Assembly (NCBI GenBank): GCA_002405525.1 | Contig: DHLY01000015.1 | Location: forward strand, 45,696-69,588 | Length of the DNA stretch: 23,893 nucleotides | Source of the DNA: Proteobacteria bacterium UBA4656 | GTDB lineage: Bacteria; Pseudomonadota; Gammaproteobacteria; Xanthomonadales; Ahniellaceae | Reading direction: 5' to 3' | Part shown: piece by piece, positions 8,873 to 19,886 of the stretch | Layout: each line of letters starts with the position of its first letter | How positions within the stretch are numbered: position 1 is the first letter of the stretch | The notes under the pieces: model-generated | What the model saw: only the letters and a program-made list of their open reading frames with translations | Databases searched by the model: none | Told to the model about the DNA's origin: nothing | Position numbers and translations under genes: made by a program

Positions 8873-9649
8873 ATGAACGTCAGCACCAAGACGCGCGAGC
8901 AAATCGAGAAGATGCGCGTCGCCGGCCAGCTCGCGGCCGAGGTGCTGGCGATGATCGGCGAACACGTCAAGCCGGGCGCCACCACCGAGGACCTCGACCG
9001 GATCTGCCATGACTGGATCGTGCGCCGGCAGAAGGCGATTCCGGCCAACCTTGGCTATCGGGGTTTTCCCAAGACTATCTGCACCTCGGTCAACAACGTC
9101 ATCTGCCATGGCATCCCGAGCGCGGCCAAGGTGCTCAAGGCCGGCGACATCGTCAACATCGACGTCACCGTGATCCGCGACGGCTGGCACGGAGACACCA
9201 GTCGCATGTACTACGTCGGCGAGCCCTCGGTGATGGCGCGGCGCCTGGTCGAGACCACCCAAGAGGCGATGTGGCGGGGCATTCGCGCGGTGCGCCCCGG
9301 GGCGACCCTAGGCGACGTCGGCCACGCGATCCAGCGCTTCGCCGAGGCGCAGCGATTCTCGGTGGTGCGCGAGTACTGCGGGCACGGCATCGGTCAGGTC
9401 TACCACGAGGATCCGCAGGTCCTGCACTACGGCGAGCCGGGCACCGGCCTGCGCCTGGTGCCGGGGATGACGTTCACGGTCGAGCCGATGGTCAACGAGG
9501 GCAGCCGCCTGACCCGCCTGCTGCCGGACGGCTGGACGGTGGTGACCCGCGACCAGAAGCTGTCGGCGCAGTGGGAGCACACGATCGCCGTGACCGAGGA
9601 CGGCTTCGATGTGCTGACCCTGGTTCCGGGCGACACGATCCCGCCGTGA
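8873..9649 (+). CDS. map: Type I methionine aminopeptidase
   Basis: MetAP removes the initiator Met from nascent proteins in the cytosol. The 258-residue product has the five metal ligands at exactly the E. coli positions when translation starts at ATG 8873: Asp97 (NIDVTV), Asp108 (HGDTSR), His171 (GHGIGQ), Glu204 (TVEPMV) and Glu235 (QWEHTI). The catalytic His79 in ICHGIP is also present. That numbering match is why I prefer this start over an in-frame GTG at 8864, which has a slightly better-spaced purine stretch. The TGA stop overlaps the GTG start of glnD by two bases, so map-glnD are translationally coupled. It is divergent from rpsB, an arrangement also seen in E. coli. Confidence 0.96.
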   Translation: MNVSTKTREQIEKMRVAGQLAAEVLAMIGEHVKPGATTEDLDRICHDWIVRRQKAIPANLGYRGFPKTICTSVNNVICHGIPSAAKVLKAGDIVNIDVTVIRDGWHGDTSRMYYVGEPSVMARRLVETTQEAMWRGIRAVRPGATLGDVGHAIQRFAEAQRFSVVREYCGHGIGQVYHEDPQVLHYGEPGTGLRLVPGMTFTVEPMVNEGSRLTRLLPDGWTVVTRDQKLSAQWEHTIAVTEDGFDVLTLVPGDTIPP

Positions 9650-12324
9650 GCCCGCTGCCCGCGCCCGCCGACGCCGAACGCTGGTGGCCGGAGGCGCCGG
9701 CCGCGGCGCTGGACGCCCCGCGCGCGGTGCGCGAGGCGGTCGAGCGCGCCGACGAGGCGCTCGCCGCCGCGCTGGCGGCCGGCGAGCCGGTCGAGCGACT
9801 GGTCGCCATCCGGGCGTGGGTGATCGAGCAGGCGGTGCTGGCGGTCTGGCGCCGCGCTGCTGGCGCGCCGGCGAGCGCCGCGCTGGTGGCGGTCGGTGGC
9901 TTCGGTCGCGGCGAGCTGCATCCGCGCTCCGACGTCGATCTGCTGGTGCTGGTGCCGCCTCGCACTCCGGCGTCGCTGCTGCCCGCGATCGAGCGGTTCT
10001 TCGCCGCCCTTTGGGACGAGGGGCTAGCGGTTGGCCACGCTGTGCGCAGCGCCGCCGAGTGCGAGGAGGCCGCGCGCGGCGATCTCACCGTGATGACCAG
10101 CCTGCTGGAGAACCGGCTGCTGGCTGGCGCTCACGACCTCCACGCCGACCTGCAGGCGGCGATCGACCCGCGGCGGGTCTGGCCGGCGGACGCCTTCGCT
10201 GCCGGCAAGCACGCCGAGCAGCAGGCGCGCCATGCGCGTTACCACGACACCGCCTACAACCTCGAGCCGAACCTCAAGGACGGGCCGGGCGGCCTGCGCG
10301 ACCTGCAGACCGTGTGCTGGGTGGCGCGCCGCCAGCTGGGCCTGCCCAGCATCGAGGCGCTGCGCGATGCCGGCCTGCTGAGCGCCGAGGAGCACGCGGC
10401 GCTGGCCCGCGCGCGCTCCGATCTGTGGCGGATCCGCTTCGCGCTGCATCTGCTGGCGCGCCGTGGCGAGGAGCGCCTGCTGTTCGAGCACCAGCGCGAA
10501 CTGGCGCGCTGGTTCGGGCTGCGCGACGAACACCCGCAGAACCTCGCGGTCGAGCAGTTCATGCAGGGCTACTATCGCGCGGCGATGACCATCGGGCGGC
10601 TCAACGAGCGCCTGCTGCAGCGCCTCGAAGAACTGCGCGATGCGCCGGCCGGTGGCTCGCCGGTCGAACCGGTGAACGAGGAGTTCGCTGCGGTCGGCGC
10701 CTTCCTCGACCTGCGCGACCCGGCACTGTTCGAGCGCCGGCCGGCGGCCGCGCTGCGCGCGTTCCGCGTCCTGCTCGATCGACCCGACCTGCAAGGACTG
10801 CGGTCGACCCTGCTGGCGCGGCTCGACGCCGCGCTGCCCGGACTGGACGATGCGTTCCAGTCCGATCCCGAGTCCAGCGCCGCCTTCCTGTCGATCATCC
10901 GCCATCCCGGGGCGGTGGACGACATCCTGCAGCGGATGAGTCGCTACGGCGTGCTGGGCGCCTTCCTGCCTGCCTTCGGCAAGGTCGCCGGACGGATGCA
11001 GTACGACCTCTTCCATGTCTACACCGTCGACCAGCACACGCTGTTCGTGATCCGCAACATCCGTCAGTACGCCGACCCCGCGGTCGCCGCGGACCTGCCG
11101 CTGCCTTGCGAGGTGTACTCGCGACTGCGCCGTCCCGACCTGCTGCTGCTGGCCGGCCTGTTCCACGACATCGCCAAGGGCCGTGGCGGCGACCACTCCG
11201 TACTCGGCGAAGCCGATGCGCGCGCCTTCTGCGCGCGGATCGGACTGTCCGGCGCGGATGCCGACCTGGTCGGCTGGCTGGTGCGACAGCACCTGACCAT
11301 GTCGGTGACTGCGCAGAAGCAGGACATCACCGACCCGCGCGTGGTGCATCGGTTCGCCGGGACCGTGGCCGATATCGAGCGGCTCGATCAACTCTACCTG
11401 CTGACCGTCGCCGACATCCGGGGGACCAGCCCGAAACTGTGGAATTCGTGGAAGGACCGCCTGCTGGCCGAGCTGTACCAGTCGGCGCACTTTGCGCTGG
11501 CGCGGGGCCTCGAGCACCCGGTCAATGCCAGCCAGCGCATTGCCGAGTCGCGGGTCGCCGCGCTGGTGGCGCTGGGCCCGGACAAGCCGGACCTGTCGCG
11601 CGTCGAGGCGCTGTGGGCGGAGTTCCCGCCGGACAGCTTCCTGCGCTATTCGCCGGACCAGATCGCCTGGCAGACCCGCGCCATCCTCGCCGCCGGCTCA
11701 ATGCCGGTGGTGGCGGTGCGGCGCTCGCCCGAGCGGGGGACCACCGAATTGTTCGTCTATTCGGCGGACCGCGATGGGTTGTTCGCCACCATCACGGCGG
11801 TGATCGACCGCATGCAGCTCAACGTGGTCGAGGCGCGCATCGTGACCTCGGGCGCCGGGCACACCCTTGACACCTTCCAGCTGCTGGAGGAACACGGTAG
11901 CGCGGTGGCGGAGGTCGCGCGCGAGAACCAGCTGGTGGCGCGCCTGCGCGACGCACTGTCGCAGGAGTCGCTCAATCCGAGGCCCGCGCGCCGCGCGCCC
12001 AGTCGCAGGCAGAAGCAGTTCCACGTGCCGCTGCGCACCGAGTTCGACCTCGCCCCGTCCGGCCGCACCCAGCTCGCGCTGGTCTGCTCCGACCGGCCGG
12101 GCCTGCTGGCGCACGTCTCCGCCGCGCTGCGCGAGTGCGGCTTGCGCGTTCACGACGCCCGCATCGCGACCTTCGGCGAACGGGTCGAGGACTTCTTCGA
12201 ACTTACCGGCCAGGACGACCGCGCGCTGGACGCCACCCGGCTGGACGCGCTGCGCGAGGCCCTGCGCCGCCACATCGACCTCGCCGCGGGCGCCGACGCA
12301 GAGCATGAACGAAAGCACGCTTGA
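9646..12324 (+). CDS. glnD: Bifunctional PII uridylyltransferase/uridylyl-removing enzyme
   Basis: GlnD is the primary glutamine sensor: it adds UMP to PII proteins (GlnB/GlnK) when glutamine is low and removes it when glutamine is high, thereby setting glutamine synthetase activity and Ntr transcription. The 892-residue product (E. coli: 890) has all four modules. A nucleotidyltransferase domain carries [15 protein letters not shown] at residues 84-98 with the two metal Asp residues at 96 and 98. A linker follows, then an HD domain with LFHDIAKG (His507-Asp508). Two ACT domains start near 701 ([16 protein letters not shown]) and 809 ([16 protein letters not shown]). The GTG start at 9646 overlaps the map stop. 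The 3' end overlaps dapD by 20 bases in another frame. Nothing suggests loss of either activity. Confidence 0.96.
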   Translation: MSPLPAPADAERWWPEAPAAALDAPRAVREAVERADEALAAALAAGEPVERLVAIRAWVIEQAVLAVWRRAAGAPASAALVAVGGFGRGELHPRSDVDLLVLVPPRTPASLLPAIERFFAALWDEGLAVGHAVRSAAECEEAARGDLTVMTSLLENRLLAGAHDLHADLQAAIDPRRVWPADAFAAGKHAEQQARHARYHDTAYNLEPNLKDGPGGLRDLQTVCWVARRQLGLPSIEALRDAGLLSAEEHAALARARSDLWRIRFALHLLARRGEERLLFEHQRELARWFGLRDEHPQNLAVEQFMQGYYRAAMTIGRLNERLLQRLEELRDAPAGGSPVEPVNEEFAAVGAFLDLRDPALFERRPAAALRAFRVLLDRPDLQGLRSTLLARLDAALPGLDDAFQSDPESSAAFLSIIRHPGAVDDILQRMSRYGVLGAFLPAFGKVAGRMQYDLFHVYTVDQHTLFVIRNIRQYADPAVAADLPLPCEVYSRLRRPDLLLLAGLFHDIAKGRGGDHSVLGEADARAFCARIGLSGADADLVGWLVRQHLTMSVTAQKQDITDPRVVHRFAGTVADIERLDQLYLLTVADIRGTSPKLWNSWKDRLLAELYQSAHFALARGLEHPVNASQRIAESRVAALVALGPDKPDLSRVEALWAEFPPDSFLRYSPDQIAWQTRAILAAGSMPVVAVRRSPERGTTELFVYSADRDGLFATITAVIDRMQLNVVEARIVTSGAGHTLDTFQLLEEHGSAVAEVARENQLVARLRDALSQESLNPRPARRAPSRRQKQFHVPLRTEFDLAPSGRTQLALVCSDRPGLLAHVSAALRECGLRVHDARIATFGERVEDFFELTGQDDRALDATRLDALREALRRHIDLAAGADAEHERKHA

Positions 12325-13132
12325 ATCGATCATCGACGATGCCTTCGCGCGCCGCGAAGCGCTGTCCATGGAGGAGGTCCGCGACCGCGTGCAGCCTGCG
12401 GTGGAGCAGGCGCTTGCGCTGCTGGAGTCCGGCGCGGCGCGGGTCGCCGAACCGCGCGGGGTCGGCCAGTGGGTGGTCAACCAGTGGCTCAAGAAGGCCG
12501 TGCTGCTGTCGTTCCGCCTGCGCGGCAACCATCTGATGCCGGGCGCACCGGCGCCGTACTGGGACAAGGTGCCGTTGAAGTACCAGGACTGGGACGAGGC
12601 GGCCTTCCTTACCGGCGGCGCGCGCGTGGTGCCGGGCGCGATCGTGCGCCGCGGCGCGCACATCGGCCGCGACGTGGTGCTGATGCCGAGCTTCGTCAAC
12701 ATCGGCGCCCATGTCGGCGCGTCCACCATGGTCGATACCTGGGCCACGGTCGGGTCCTGCGCGCAGATCGGTGCGCGCGTCCACCTGTCGGGCGGCGCCG
12801 GCATCGGCGGCGTGCTGGAGCCACTGCAGGCCGGGCCCACCATCATCGAGGACGACTGCTTCGTCGGCGCGCGCTCCGAGGTGGTGGAGGGCGTCGTGGT
12901 CGAGCGCGGCAGCGTGATCGGGATGGGAGTCTTCATCGGCCAGAGCACGCGGATCTACGATCGGGCCAGCGGCGAGGTCCACTACGGGAGGGTGCCGGCC
13001 GGCAGCGTGGTGGTGTCCGGCTCGCTGCCTGCGTCCGACGGCAGCCACTCGCTGTACTGCGCGGTGATCGTCAAGCGGGTGGACGAGAAGACGCGGTCGA
13101 AGACGTCGTTGAACGAGCTTTTGCGGGATTGA
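12305..13132 (+). CDS. dapD: 2,3,4,5-tetrahydropyridine-2,6-dicarboxylate N-succinyltransferase
   Basis: DapD transfers succinyl from succinyl-CoA to tetrahydrodipicolinate in the succinylase branch of lysine/meso-diaminopimelate synthesis. The 275-residue product (E. coli: 274) has the N-terminal helical domain ([14 protein letters not shown]), the LRGNHLMPG segment, and a left-handed beta-helix of hexapeptide repeats from about residue 105. Within it are [27 protein letters not shown] and [12 protein letters not shown]. The ATG at 12305 lies inside the last codons of glnD (20-base overlap), implying coupled translation. dapE, acting two steps later, lies 650 bases downstream. Confidence 0.97.
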   Translation: MNESTLESIIDDAFARREALSMEEVRDRVQPAVEQALALLESGAARVAEPRGVGQWVVNQWLKKAVLLSFRLRGNHLMPGAPAPYWDKVPLKYQDWDEAAFLTGGARVVPGAIVRRGAHIGRDVVLMPSFVNIGAHVGASTMVDTWATVGSCAQIGARVHLSGGAGIGGVLEPLQAGPTIIEDDCFVGARSEVVEGVVVERGSVIGMGVFIGQSTRIYDRASGEVHYGRVPAGSVVVSGSLPASDGSHSLYCAVIVKRVDEKTRSKTSLNELLRD

Positions 13133-13405
13133 CCGCGGGTCGCAGGGAGTGGCCCTGGAGGAGTCAGTGCCCGGGGTACAGGGCCCAGTCAGACGCCTGC
13201 GAGGCGTCAGGCTTCGGCAGCCGACGGCCGCATCAGCGCGGAACGCCACGATCCCCCCCCGCACGCTGCTTTTTCTGGGCGCTGTATGCTGCCAGCGCTG
13301 CTCGCGCTGGCGTTCAGCGGGCCACCGCGGTGCTGCGGCAATTCCCGCTTCACCCCTGGGCCCTGGGCCCTTCAGAACCAACTGTAGCGAACCCTCAAGC
13401 CCGCG
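13133..13405 (+). other. dapD to arsC-like spacer (273 bases) with short repeats
   Basis: GACGCCT-GCG-AGGCGTC at 13192-13208 is a perfect 7-bp stem-loop about 60 bases after the dapD stop, without a T-run. CCAGCG and CGCTGG (13292-13310) form a second short hairpin. A tract of CCCTGGG-type heptamers lies near 13353-13371. A short reading frame at 13286-13387 (33 codons) is probably chance. No clear promoter was seen for the downstream gene. Confidence 0.35.
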
Positions 13406-13768
13406 ATGACAGACGTCCAAGCAACGCTGTACGGCCTCACCAAATGCGATTCGTGCACCAAGGCGCGTCGCTGGCTGGAGCGCCTCGGTATCCCGTTCCA
13501 GTTCGTCGACTACCGCGAGCGGCGCGTGCCGCCGGAGACGCTCAAGGTCTGGGCGGAGCGGTTGGGCGGCTTCGATGCGCTCATCAACCGCCAGTCCACG
13601 ACCTGGCGTGAGCTGCCGCCGGCACGCAAGCAGCCGGGCAGTGCACCGGAGTACCTGCTGCTGATCCGCGAGCACCCGACCCTGGTCAAGCGACCGGTGC
13701 TGGTGCGCGAAGGCGCGGTCACGCTCGGTTTCACCGACTCGCTGTACAAGCGCGTGTTCGGAATCTGA
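13406..13768 (+). CDS. YffB-like ArsC/Spx-family thioredoxin-fold protein
   Basis: The 120-residue product has the ArsC-family layout: a strand and redox motif [11 protein letters not shown] (Cys14 and Cys17, CxxC) followed by [20 protein letters not shown]. After that come [12 protein letters not shown] in the middle and the C-terminal [11 protein letters not shown] signature with the cis-Pro of the thioredoxin fold. Members next to dapE are the YffB type, whose biochemical role is not firmly known; they are unlikely to be arsenate reductases of a resistance operon. No arsenic-resistance gene is nearby. It lies 13 bases before dapE, the same pairing as yffB-dapE in E. coli, so co-transcription is likely. 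Family identity is sure, function is not. Confidence 0.9.
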   Translation: MTDVQATLYGLTKCDSCTKARRWLERLGIPFQFVDYRERRVPPETLKVWAERLGGFDALINRQSTTWRELPPARKQPGSAPEYLLLIREHPTLVKRPVLVREGAVTLGFTDSLYKRVFGI

Positions 13769-13781
13769 ACCGGGATTCGTG

Positions 13782-14909
13782 ATGGACGAGGTGCTGGATC
13801 TCACGATCGAACTGTGTCGCCGGCCGTCGGTGACGCCCGACGATGCCGGCTGCCAGTCGCTGGTTGCCGGTTTACTGTGCGCGGCCGGGTTCGCGGTCGA
13901 GCCGATGCGCTTCGGCGCGGTCGACAACCTGTGGGCCACGCATGGAACCGGTGGCCCGGTGCTGTTGTTCCTCGGCCACACCGACGTGGTGCCCACCGGG
14001 CCGCTGGAGCGCTGGTCCTCGCCGCCGTTCGCGCCGGTGGTGCGCGACGGACTGCTTTACGCGCGCGGGGCGGCCGACATGAAGGGCAGTGTGGCGGCGA
14101 TCGCGCTGGCGCTGGCCGATTACGTCGCGGCAAGGCCGGACCATGCCGGCACCGTCGGCCTGCTGCTGACCAGCGACGAGGAGGGCGCCGCGATCGACGG
14201 CGTGCGGCGGGTGGCGCAGGAGTTTGTGCGCCGCGGGCAGCGCATCGACTGGTGCGTGGTCGGCGAGCCGAGTGCGCGCGCGGAACTGGGCGATGTGATC
14301 CGCGTCGGGCGCCGGGGTTCTCTGCACGGGCACCTCGTGGTGCACGGCGTGCAGGGCCACGTCGCCTACCCTGAAATCGCCGTCAACCCGGTCCACCGCC
14401 TGGCTCCGGCGCTGGCCGAGCTGGCGGCGCGTGCCTGGGACGCCGGCAACATGCAGTTCCCGCCGACCACCTTCCAGGTGTCGAACATCCACGCCGGGAC
14501 CGGGGCCCTGAACGTGGTGCCCGGAGAACTGACGCTGGACTTCAATTTCCGGTTCGGCACCGCGTCCACCGCGGAAGGCCTGATTGGGGGGGTTGAGGAC
14601 CTGCTGCGGCGCCACGGGGTCGACCACCGCATCCGCTGGGAGCTGTCCGGCGCGCCGTTCGCCACCGCGCCGGGGCGGCTGACGCAGGCTGTGCGCGACG
14701 CGATCCGCGAGGTGACCGGGATCGAGCCGGCGGCAGACACCGGCGGCGGCACCTCGGACGGGCGCTTCATCGCCCCGCTCGGCGCGCAGGTGGTGGAGGT
14801 CGGTCCGGTGAACGCCAGTATCCACCGGATCGACGAACACGTGCGGGTGCAGGACCTGGTCCGGCTGCGCCGCATCCACCGCGGCGTGGCCGAACGCCTG
14901 CTCGACTGA
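13782..14909 (+). CDS. dapE: Succinyl-diaminopimelate desuccinylase
   Basis: DapE is the dinuclear zinc M20-family enzyme that hydrolyses N-succinyl-L,L-diaminopimelate to L,L-diaminopimelate and succinate. The product is 375 residues, as in E. coli. Zinc ligands are visible: His66 and Asp68 in GHTDVVP, Asp99 in RGAADMKG, the DEEG pair (catalytic Glu133, Glu134), Glu in VVGEPSA, and the C-terminal His in [11 protein letters not shown]. The [10 protein letters not shown] block is also typical. I prefer ATG 13782 over GTG 13779 for the family length and because GGGA sits six bases upstream. No intrinsic terminator is visible after it; ompA begins 178 bases later. Confidence 0.96.
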   Translation: MDEVLDLTIELCRRPSVTPDDAGCQSLVAGLLCAAGFAVEPMRFGAVDNLWATHGTGGPVLLFLGHTDVVPTGPLERWSSPPFAPVVRDGLLYARGAADMKGSVAAIALALADYVAARPDHAGTVGLLLTSDEEGAAIDGVRRVAQEFVRRGQRIDWCVVGEPSARAELGDVIRVGRRGSLHGHLVVHGVQGHVAYPEIAVNPVHRLAPALAELAARAWDAGNMQFPPTTFQVSNIHAGTGALNVVPGELTLDFNFRFGTASTAEGLIGGVEDLLRRHGVDHRIRWELSGAPFATAPGRLTQAVRDAIREVTGIEPAADTGGGTSDGRFIAPLGAQVVEVGPVNASIHRIDEHVRVQDLVRLRRIHRGVAERLLD

Positions 14910-14990
14910 AGGGCGGCGCTGGCGCGGCATCCCCGGGGACGGGGGTGACCTTCGGCCGCCCGCCTGGGTCGTGACGCTTCCCATTCCGGG

Positions 14991-15028
14991 CACCCCGTTA
15001 GCGTGCCGTTAACACATTGCTCTATACT
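14991..15028 (+). promoter_or_regulatory. Putative promoter of the ompA-family gene
   Basis: TATACT at 15023-15028 is a strong -10 (5 of 6). The best -35-like element is TTAGCG at 14998-15003, 19 bases upstream and weak. The region contains a direct repeat, CCGTTA at 14995-15000 and 15006-15011, which could be an activator site compensating for the weak -35. The leader would be about 50 bases with GAGGAG before the ATG. Confidence 0.5.
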
Positions 15029-15086
15029 TCGCCCGTCCGGCGGGGTGCCGGTCAAGCCATTCGCCGTCATCGACGAGGAGATCACA

Positions 15087-16181
15087 ATGACCCGCAAGCA
15101 TCTTTATGCTGCCATCGCGCTCGGCCTCGGGGCCGCCGGCGCCGCCCAGGCGCAGGATTACGACGACCGCTGGTACGTCGCCCCTTACGCCGGCTACTAC
15201 AACAACGACGACGATCGCCTCAGCGACAGCGGCACGGTCCTGCTCGGCATCGGCATCGGTCGCCACATCGCGCCGAACACCTCGATCGACGTCTTCGTGG
15301 ACCGCACCCAGCGCGGCGCGAATGAGGCCGGGACCCGTCTGTTCGGCACCGACGACGCGATGGAGAGCACCCTGATCGGCGTCGCGCTGCGCCACTATTT
15401 CGGCGCCGGCGACTGGCAGCCGTACGTGATGGGCGGCATCGGCATGTCCAACCACCGCAGCGGCGTCGAGGACGGCTGGGATCCGGCGGTCCAGGTCGGC
15501 GGCGGCCTGCAGTATGCGTTCAGCGCCGACACCAGGTTCCGTGCCGAGCTGTTCGGCCGCCACGACATGGACGGCGACTCGGTTCCGGGCAGCGACAACT
15601 TTACCGATTTCGGCATCAACTTCGGCGTGACGATGGCCATCGGTGGCGCCCCTGAGGCCCCGCCGCCGGCGCCGCCGGTTCCGCCGCCGGCTTCGGCGCC
15701 GGACTGCAGCACGCTCGATGACGACAGCGATGGCGTCAACAACTGCGACGACAAGTGCCCGGCGACGCCTGCCGGCACGGTGGTCGGGCCGGACGGCTGC
15801 CCGCAGGAAGTGGTGATCGACCTGCGCGGCGTCGAGTTCCAGTTCGACCGCCCGAAGCCGGGCCAGACCTCGGTGGACGACGCGGGCCTGCTGCCGGGCT
15901 CGGTGGAGATCCTCGAGCAGGCGGTGGACGTCCTGACGCGCTATCCGAACATCAAGGTCGAGGTCGCCGGCCACACCGACTCGACCGGTCCGGACGCCTA
16001 CAACCAGAGCCTGTCGGAGCGTCGCGCCAAGGTGGTGTACGACTACCTCGTCGGCAAGGGTATCGACGCCTCGCGCCTGATCGGTCCCGCAGGCTACGGC
16101 GAAGCGCGCCCGATCGACACCAACGACACCCGCGAGGGTCGCCAGCGCAACCGCCGCACCGAACTGGGCGTGCAGAGGTAA
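15087..16181 (+). CDS. OmpA-family outer-membrane protein with a calcium-binding-type linker
   Basis: This 364-residue protein likely anchors the outer membrane to peptidoglycan. Residues 1-22 are a signal peptide (cut after AQA). Residues 23-185 have the alternating pattern of an OmpA-type beta-barrel (RWYVAPYAGYYNNDDDRLSD, LRHYFGAGDWQPYVMGGIGM). A Pro/Ala linker spans about 186-206. Residues 207-238 form a Cys-containing thrombospondin type 3-like repeat (DDDSDGVNNCDDKCP then GPDGC), which binds calcium in related proteins. The OmpA C-terminal domain fills 241-364 with VAGHTDSTG, YNQSLSERRAKVV and the NRRTEL end, holding the Asp and Arg that bind diaminopimelate. ATG 15087 has GAGGAG eight bases upstream. 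It is monocistronic, with its own promoter and terminator. Whether it equals E. coli OmpA or another OprF-like member cannot be told. Confidence 0.92.
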   Translation: MTRKHLYAAIALGLGAAGAAQAQDYDDRWYVAPYAGYYNNDDDRLSDSGTVLLGIGIGRHIAPNTSIDVFVDRTQRGANEAGTRLFGTDDAMESTLIGVALRHYFGAGDWQPYVMGGIGMSNHRSGVEDGWDPAVQVGGGLQYAFSADTRFRAELFGRHDMDGDSVPGSDNFTDFGINFGVTMAIGGAPEAPPPAPPVPPPASAPDCSTLDDDSDGVNNCDDKCPATPAGTVVGPDGCPQEVVIDLRGVEFQFDRPKPGQTSVDDAGLLPGSVEILEQAVDVLTRYPNIKVEVAGHTDSTGPDAYNQSLSERRAKVVYDYLVGKGIDASRLIGPAGYGEARPIDTNDTREGRQRNRRTELGVQR

Positions 16182-16210
16182 GCCCAGGCCGGTCGTCCGC
16201 TTCACCTGGA

Positions 16211-16242
16211 GGGCCCGCCGCGAGGCGGGCCCTTCGCTTTCT
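16211..16242 (+). terminator. Intrinsic terminator of the ompA-family gene
   Basis: GGGCCCGCC-GCGA-GGCGGGCCC is a perfect 9-bp stem with a GNRA-type loop, followed by TTCGCTTTCT. It lies 29 bases after the ompA stop codon and is the clearest terminator in the window. Confidence 0.9.
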
Positions 16243-16256
16243 GCGGGCCGGTGCGA

Positions 16257-16286
16257 TTGCCGCGCGGCCGTGGTTTGGTGCTTAAT
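16257..16286 (+). promoter_or_regulatory. Candidate promoter of the S46 peptidase-miaA unit
   Basis: TTGCCG (16257-16262) and CTTAAT (16281-16286) are 18 bases apart, each 4 of 6 to consensus. It starts just after the ompA terminator and points at the peptidase gene 30 bases on. Confidence 0.4.
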
Positions 16287-16315
16287 CACGCGCCGTCATC
16301 CAGTCGGATCGTCGC

Positions 16316-18531
<2,216 letters not shown>

Positions 18532-18535
<4 letters not shown>

Positions 18536-19476
18536 GCTTGGTCGCCAGGCGCCGCCCCGACGCGGTCTTCCTGATGGGGCCCACGGCGTCCGGGAAAACC
18601 GCGCTGGCCGTGGAGCTGACGCGACGCTTCCCGCTGGCGGTGGTCAGCGTCGACTCCGCCCTGGTCTACCGCGGGATGGACATCGGTACCGCCAAGCCGG
18701 ATGCGGCCACTCGCGACTTGGCGCCGCACGCGCTGGTCGACATCCGCGATCCCGAAGAGTCCTATTCGGCGGCCGAGTTCCGCCGTGATGCGCTGGCCGC
18801 GATGGATGCGGCGCGCGCGGCCGGCCGGGTGCCGCTGCTGGTGGGCGGCACCGGACTGTATTTCTCTGCGCTGCAGCGCGGGCTGTCCGCGCTGCCGCAG
18901 GCCGACCCGGCGCTGCGCGCGCGGCTGGCAACCGAGGCCGCCGCCGACGGCTGGGGCGTGCTGCACCGGCGGCTTGCCCGGCTCGATCCTGCGGCGGCCA
19001 CGCGCATCCACCGCAACGACCCGCAGCGCATCCAGCGCGCGCTGGAAGTGATCGAACTTACCGGCCGATCGCTGTCGGCCCAGCAGGGCCAGGTGCGTGA
19101 CCGCCCACCTTGGCGGCTGCTCAAGCTCGCCCTGTTGCCCGAGCGCGCCGTGCTGCACCAGCGCATCGCCGAACGCTTCCAGGCGATGGTCGGGGCTGGG
19201 CTGCTCGACGAGGTACGCATGCTGCAGCAGCGGCCCGGCCTCTCCGGCGACAGCCCGTCGATGCGCGCCGTTGGCTATCGGCAGGCCTGGGAACATCTGC
19301 ATGGCGCGACCACCCACGCGGCGTTTGTCGAACGCGGCATCCACGCCACCCGCCAGCTCGCCAAGCGCCAGTGCACGTGGTTGCGGGGTGAAGTCGACGC
19401 GCTCCCGCTGGCCGGCGACGGTTCGACCGCCGTGCGTCGCCTCGCCGGCTTCCTCGGCCAGCCAGGGTCGGCGTAA
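18532..19476 (+). CDS. miaA: tRNA dimethylallyltransferase
   Basis: MiaA adds an isopentenyl group from dimethylallyl diphosphate to A37 of tRNAs reading UNN codons. The 314-residue product (E. coli: 316) has the P-loop GPTASGKT at residues 16-23, the [16 protein letters not shown] block that recognises substrate, [16 protein letters not shown], the [11 protein letters not shown] segment, and [12 protein letters not shown] plus [13 protein letters not shown] in the C-terminal part. The start is GTG 18532, overlapping the TGA of the peptidase gene (GTGA); no other start gives the conserved N-terminus. hfq follows after 149 bases, the usual miaA-hfq order. In many gammaproteobacteria mutL precedes miaA; here a secreted peptidase takes that place. 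Confidence 0.95.
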
Positions 19477-19486
19477 CGGTGGCTGG

Positions 19487-19516
19487 TTGAACTTCGCCTG
19501 CCCGCCGCCATATGGT
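19487..19516 (+). promoter_or_regulatory. Candidate promoter of hfq
   Basis: TTGAAC (19487-19492) and TATGGT (19511-19516) are 18 bases apart, each 4 of 6 to sigma-70 consensus, starting 10 bases after the miaA stop. It would give a leader of roughly 100 bases containing two hairpins. hfq may also be read from the upstream promoter. Confidence 0.45.
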
Positions 19517-19545
19517 GCAGGGTATGCGGCCGGCGGCCGCGACTT

Positions 19546-19594
19546 GGCCCGGCGCCGATTGGCCGGGCCCTCCCGCGACCGGCATACCGGTCGC
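19546..19594 (+). promoter_or_regulatory. Tandem hairpins in the hfq leader
   Basis: Hairpin 1 is GGCCCGGC (19546-19553) paired with GCCGGGCC (19562-19569), 8 bp with an 8-base loop. Hairpin 2 is GCGACCGG (19575-19582) paired with CCGGTCGC (19587-19594), 8 bp with a CATA loop. Neither has a T-run, so they are not classic terminators. They end 31 bases before the hfq ATG. In E. coli Hfq represses its own mRNA through the leader; a similar role here is inference. Confidence 0.5.
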
Positions 19595-19625
19595 TGCGCG
19601 GTGGGACGACAAACAGGAGAACAAC

Positions 19626-19886
19626 ATGTCCAAGGGGCAATCGCTGCAGGATCCTTTTCTCAACGCTCTGCGCCGCGAGCGCGTGCCGGTTTCGATCTAT
19701 CTGGTGAACGGGATCAAGCTGCAGGGCACCATCGAGTCGTTCGACCAGTTCGTGGTCCTGCTGCGCAGCACCGTCAGCCAGATGGTCTACAAGCACGCGA
19801 TCTCGACCGTGGTCCCCTCTCGCAACGTGCGCGTTGGCGGCGACAATGGCGGCGGCCCGGACGAGGGCGGCGAGGAAGCCCGCTGA
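19626..19886 (+). CDS. hfq: RNA chaperone Hfq
   Basis: Hfq is the hexameric Sm-like RNA chaperone that pairs small RNAs with mRNAs. The 86-residue product matches E. coli numbering throughout the core: [20 protein letters not shown] with rim residues Arg16, Arg17 and Arg19, Sm1 ([11 protein letters not shown]), SFDQFVVLL, and Sm2 with the proximal-face YKH motif at 55-57 ([14 protein letters not shown]). The C-terminal tail is only about 20 residues (E. coli Hfq has 102), glycine-rich and ending in an acidic patch (DEGGEE). The ATG at 19626 follows AGGAGA. Its TGA overlaps the proposed CTG start of hflX. Confidence 0.98.
   Translation: MSKGQSLQDPFLNALRRERVPVSIYLVNGIKLQGTIESFDQFVVLLRSTVSQMVYKHAISTVVPSRNVRVGGDNGGGPDEGGEEAR

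Noticed and set aside
13286..13387. A 33-codon frame starting MLPALLALAFSG in the dapD spacer, resembling a small signal-peptide protein
   Set aside because: No ribosome binding site, and its 3' half is made of the CCCTGGG-type tract; most likely chance.
13149..13409. An 86-codon plus-strand frame in the dapD spacer
   Set aside because: Low-complexity Arg/Ala composition, no family resemblance, and it ends within the start of the ArsC-like gene.
13406..13768. Arsenate resistance gene (arsC)
   Set aside because: The protein is in the ArsC fold family, but the CxxC motif and the dapE neighbour indicate the YffB type, and no ars genes are nearby.
12203..13996. A 597-codon minus-strand open frame across dapD, the ArsC-like gene and dapE
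   Set aside because: It runs antisense over three genes and an intergenic spacer and has no family features.
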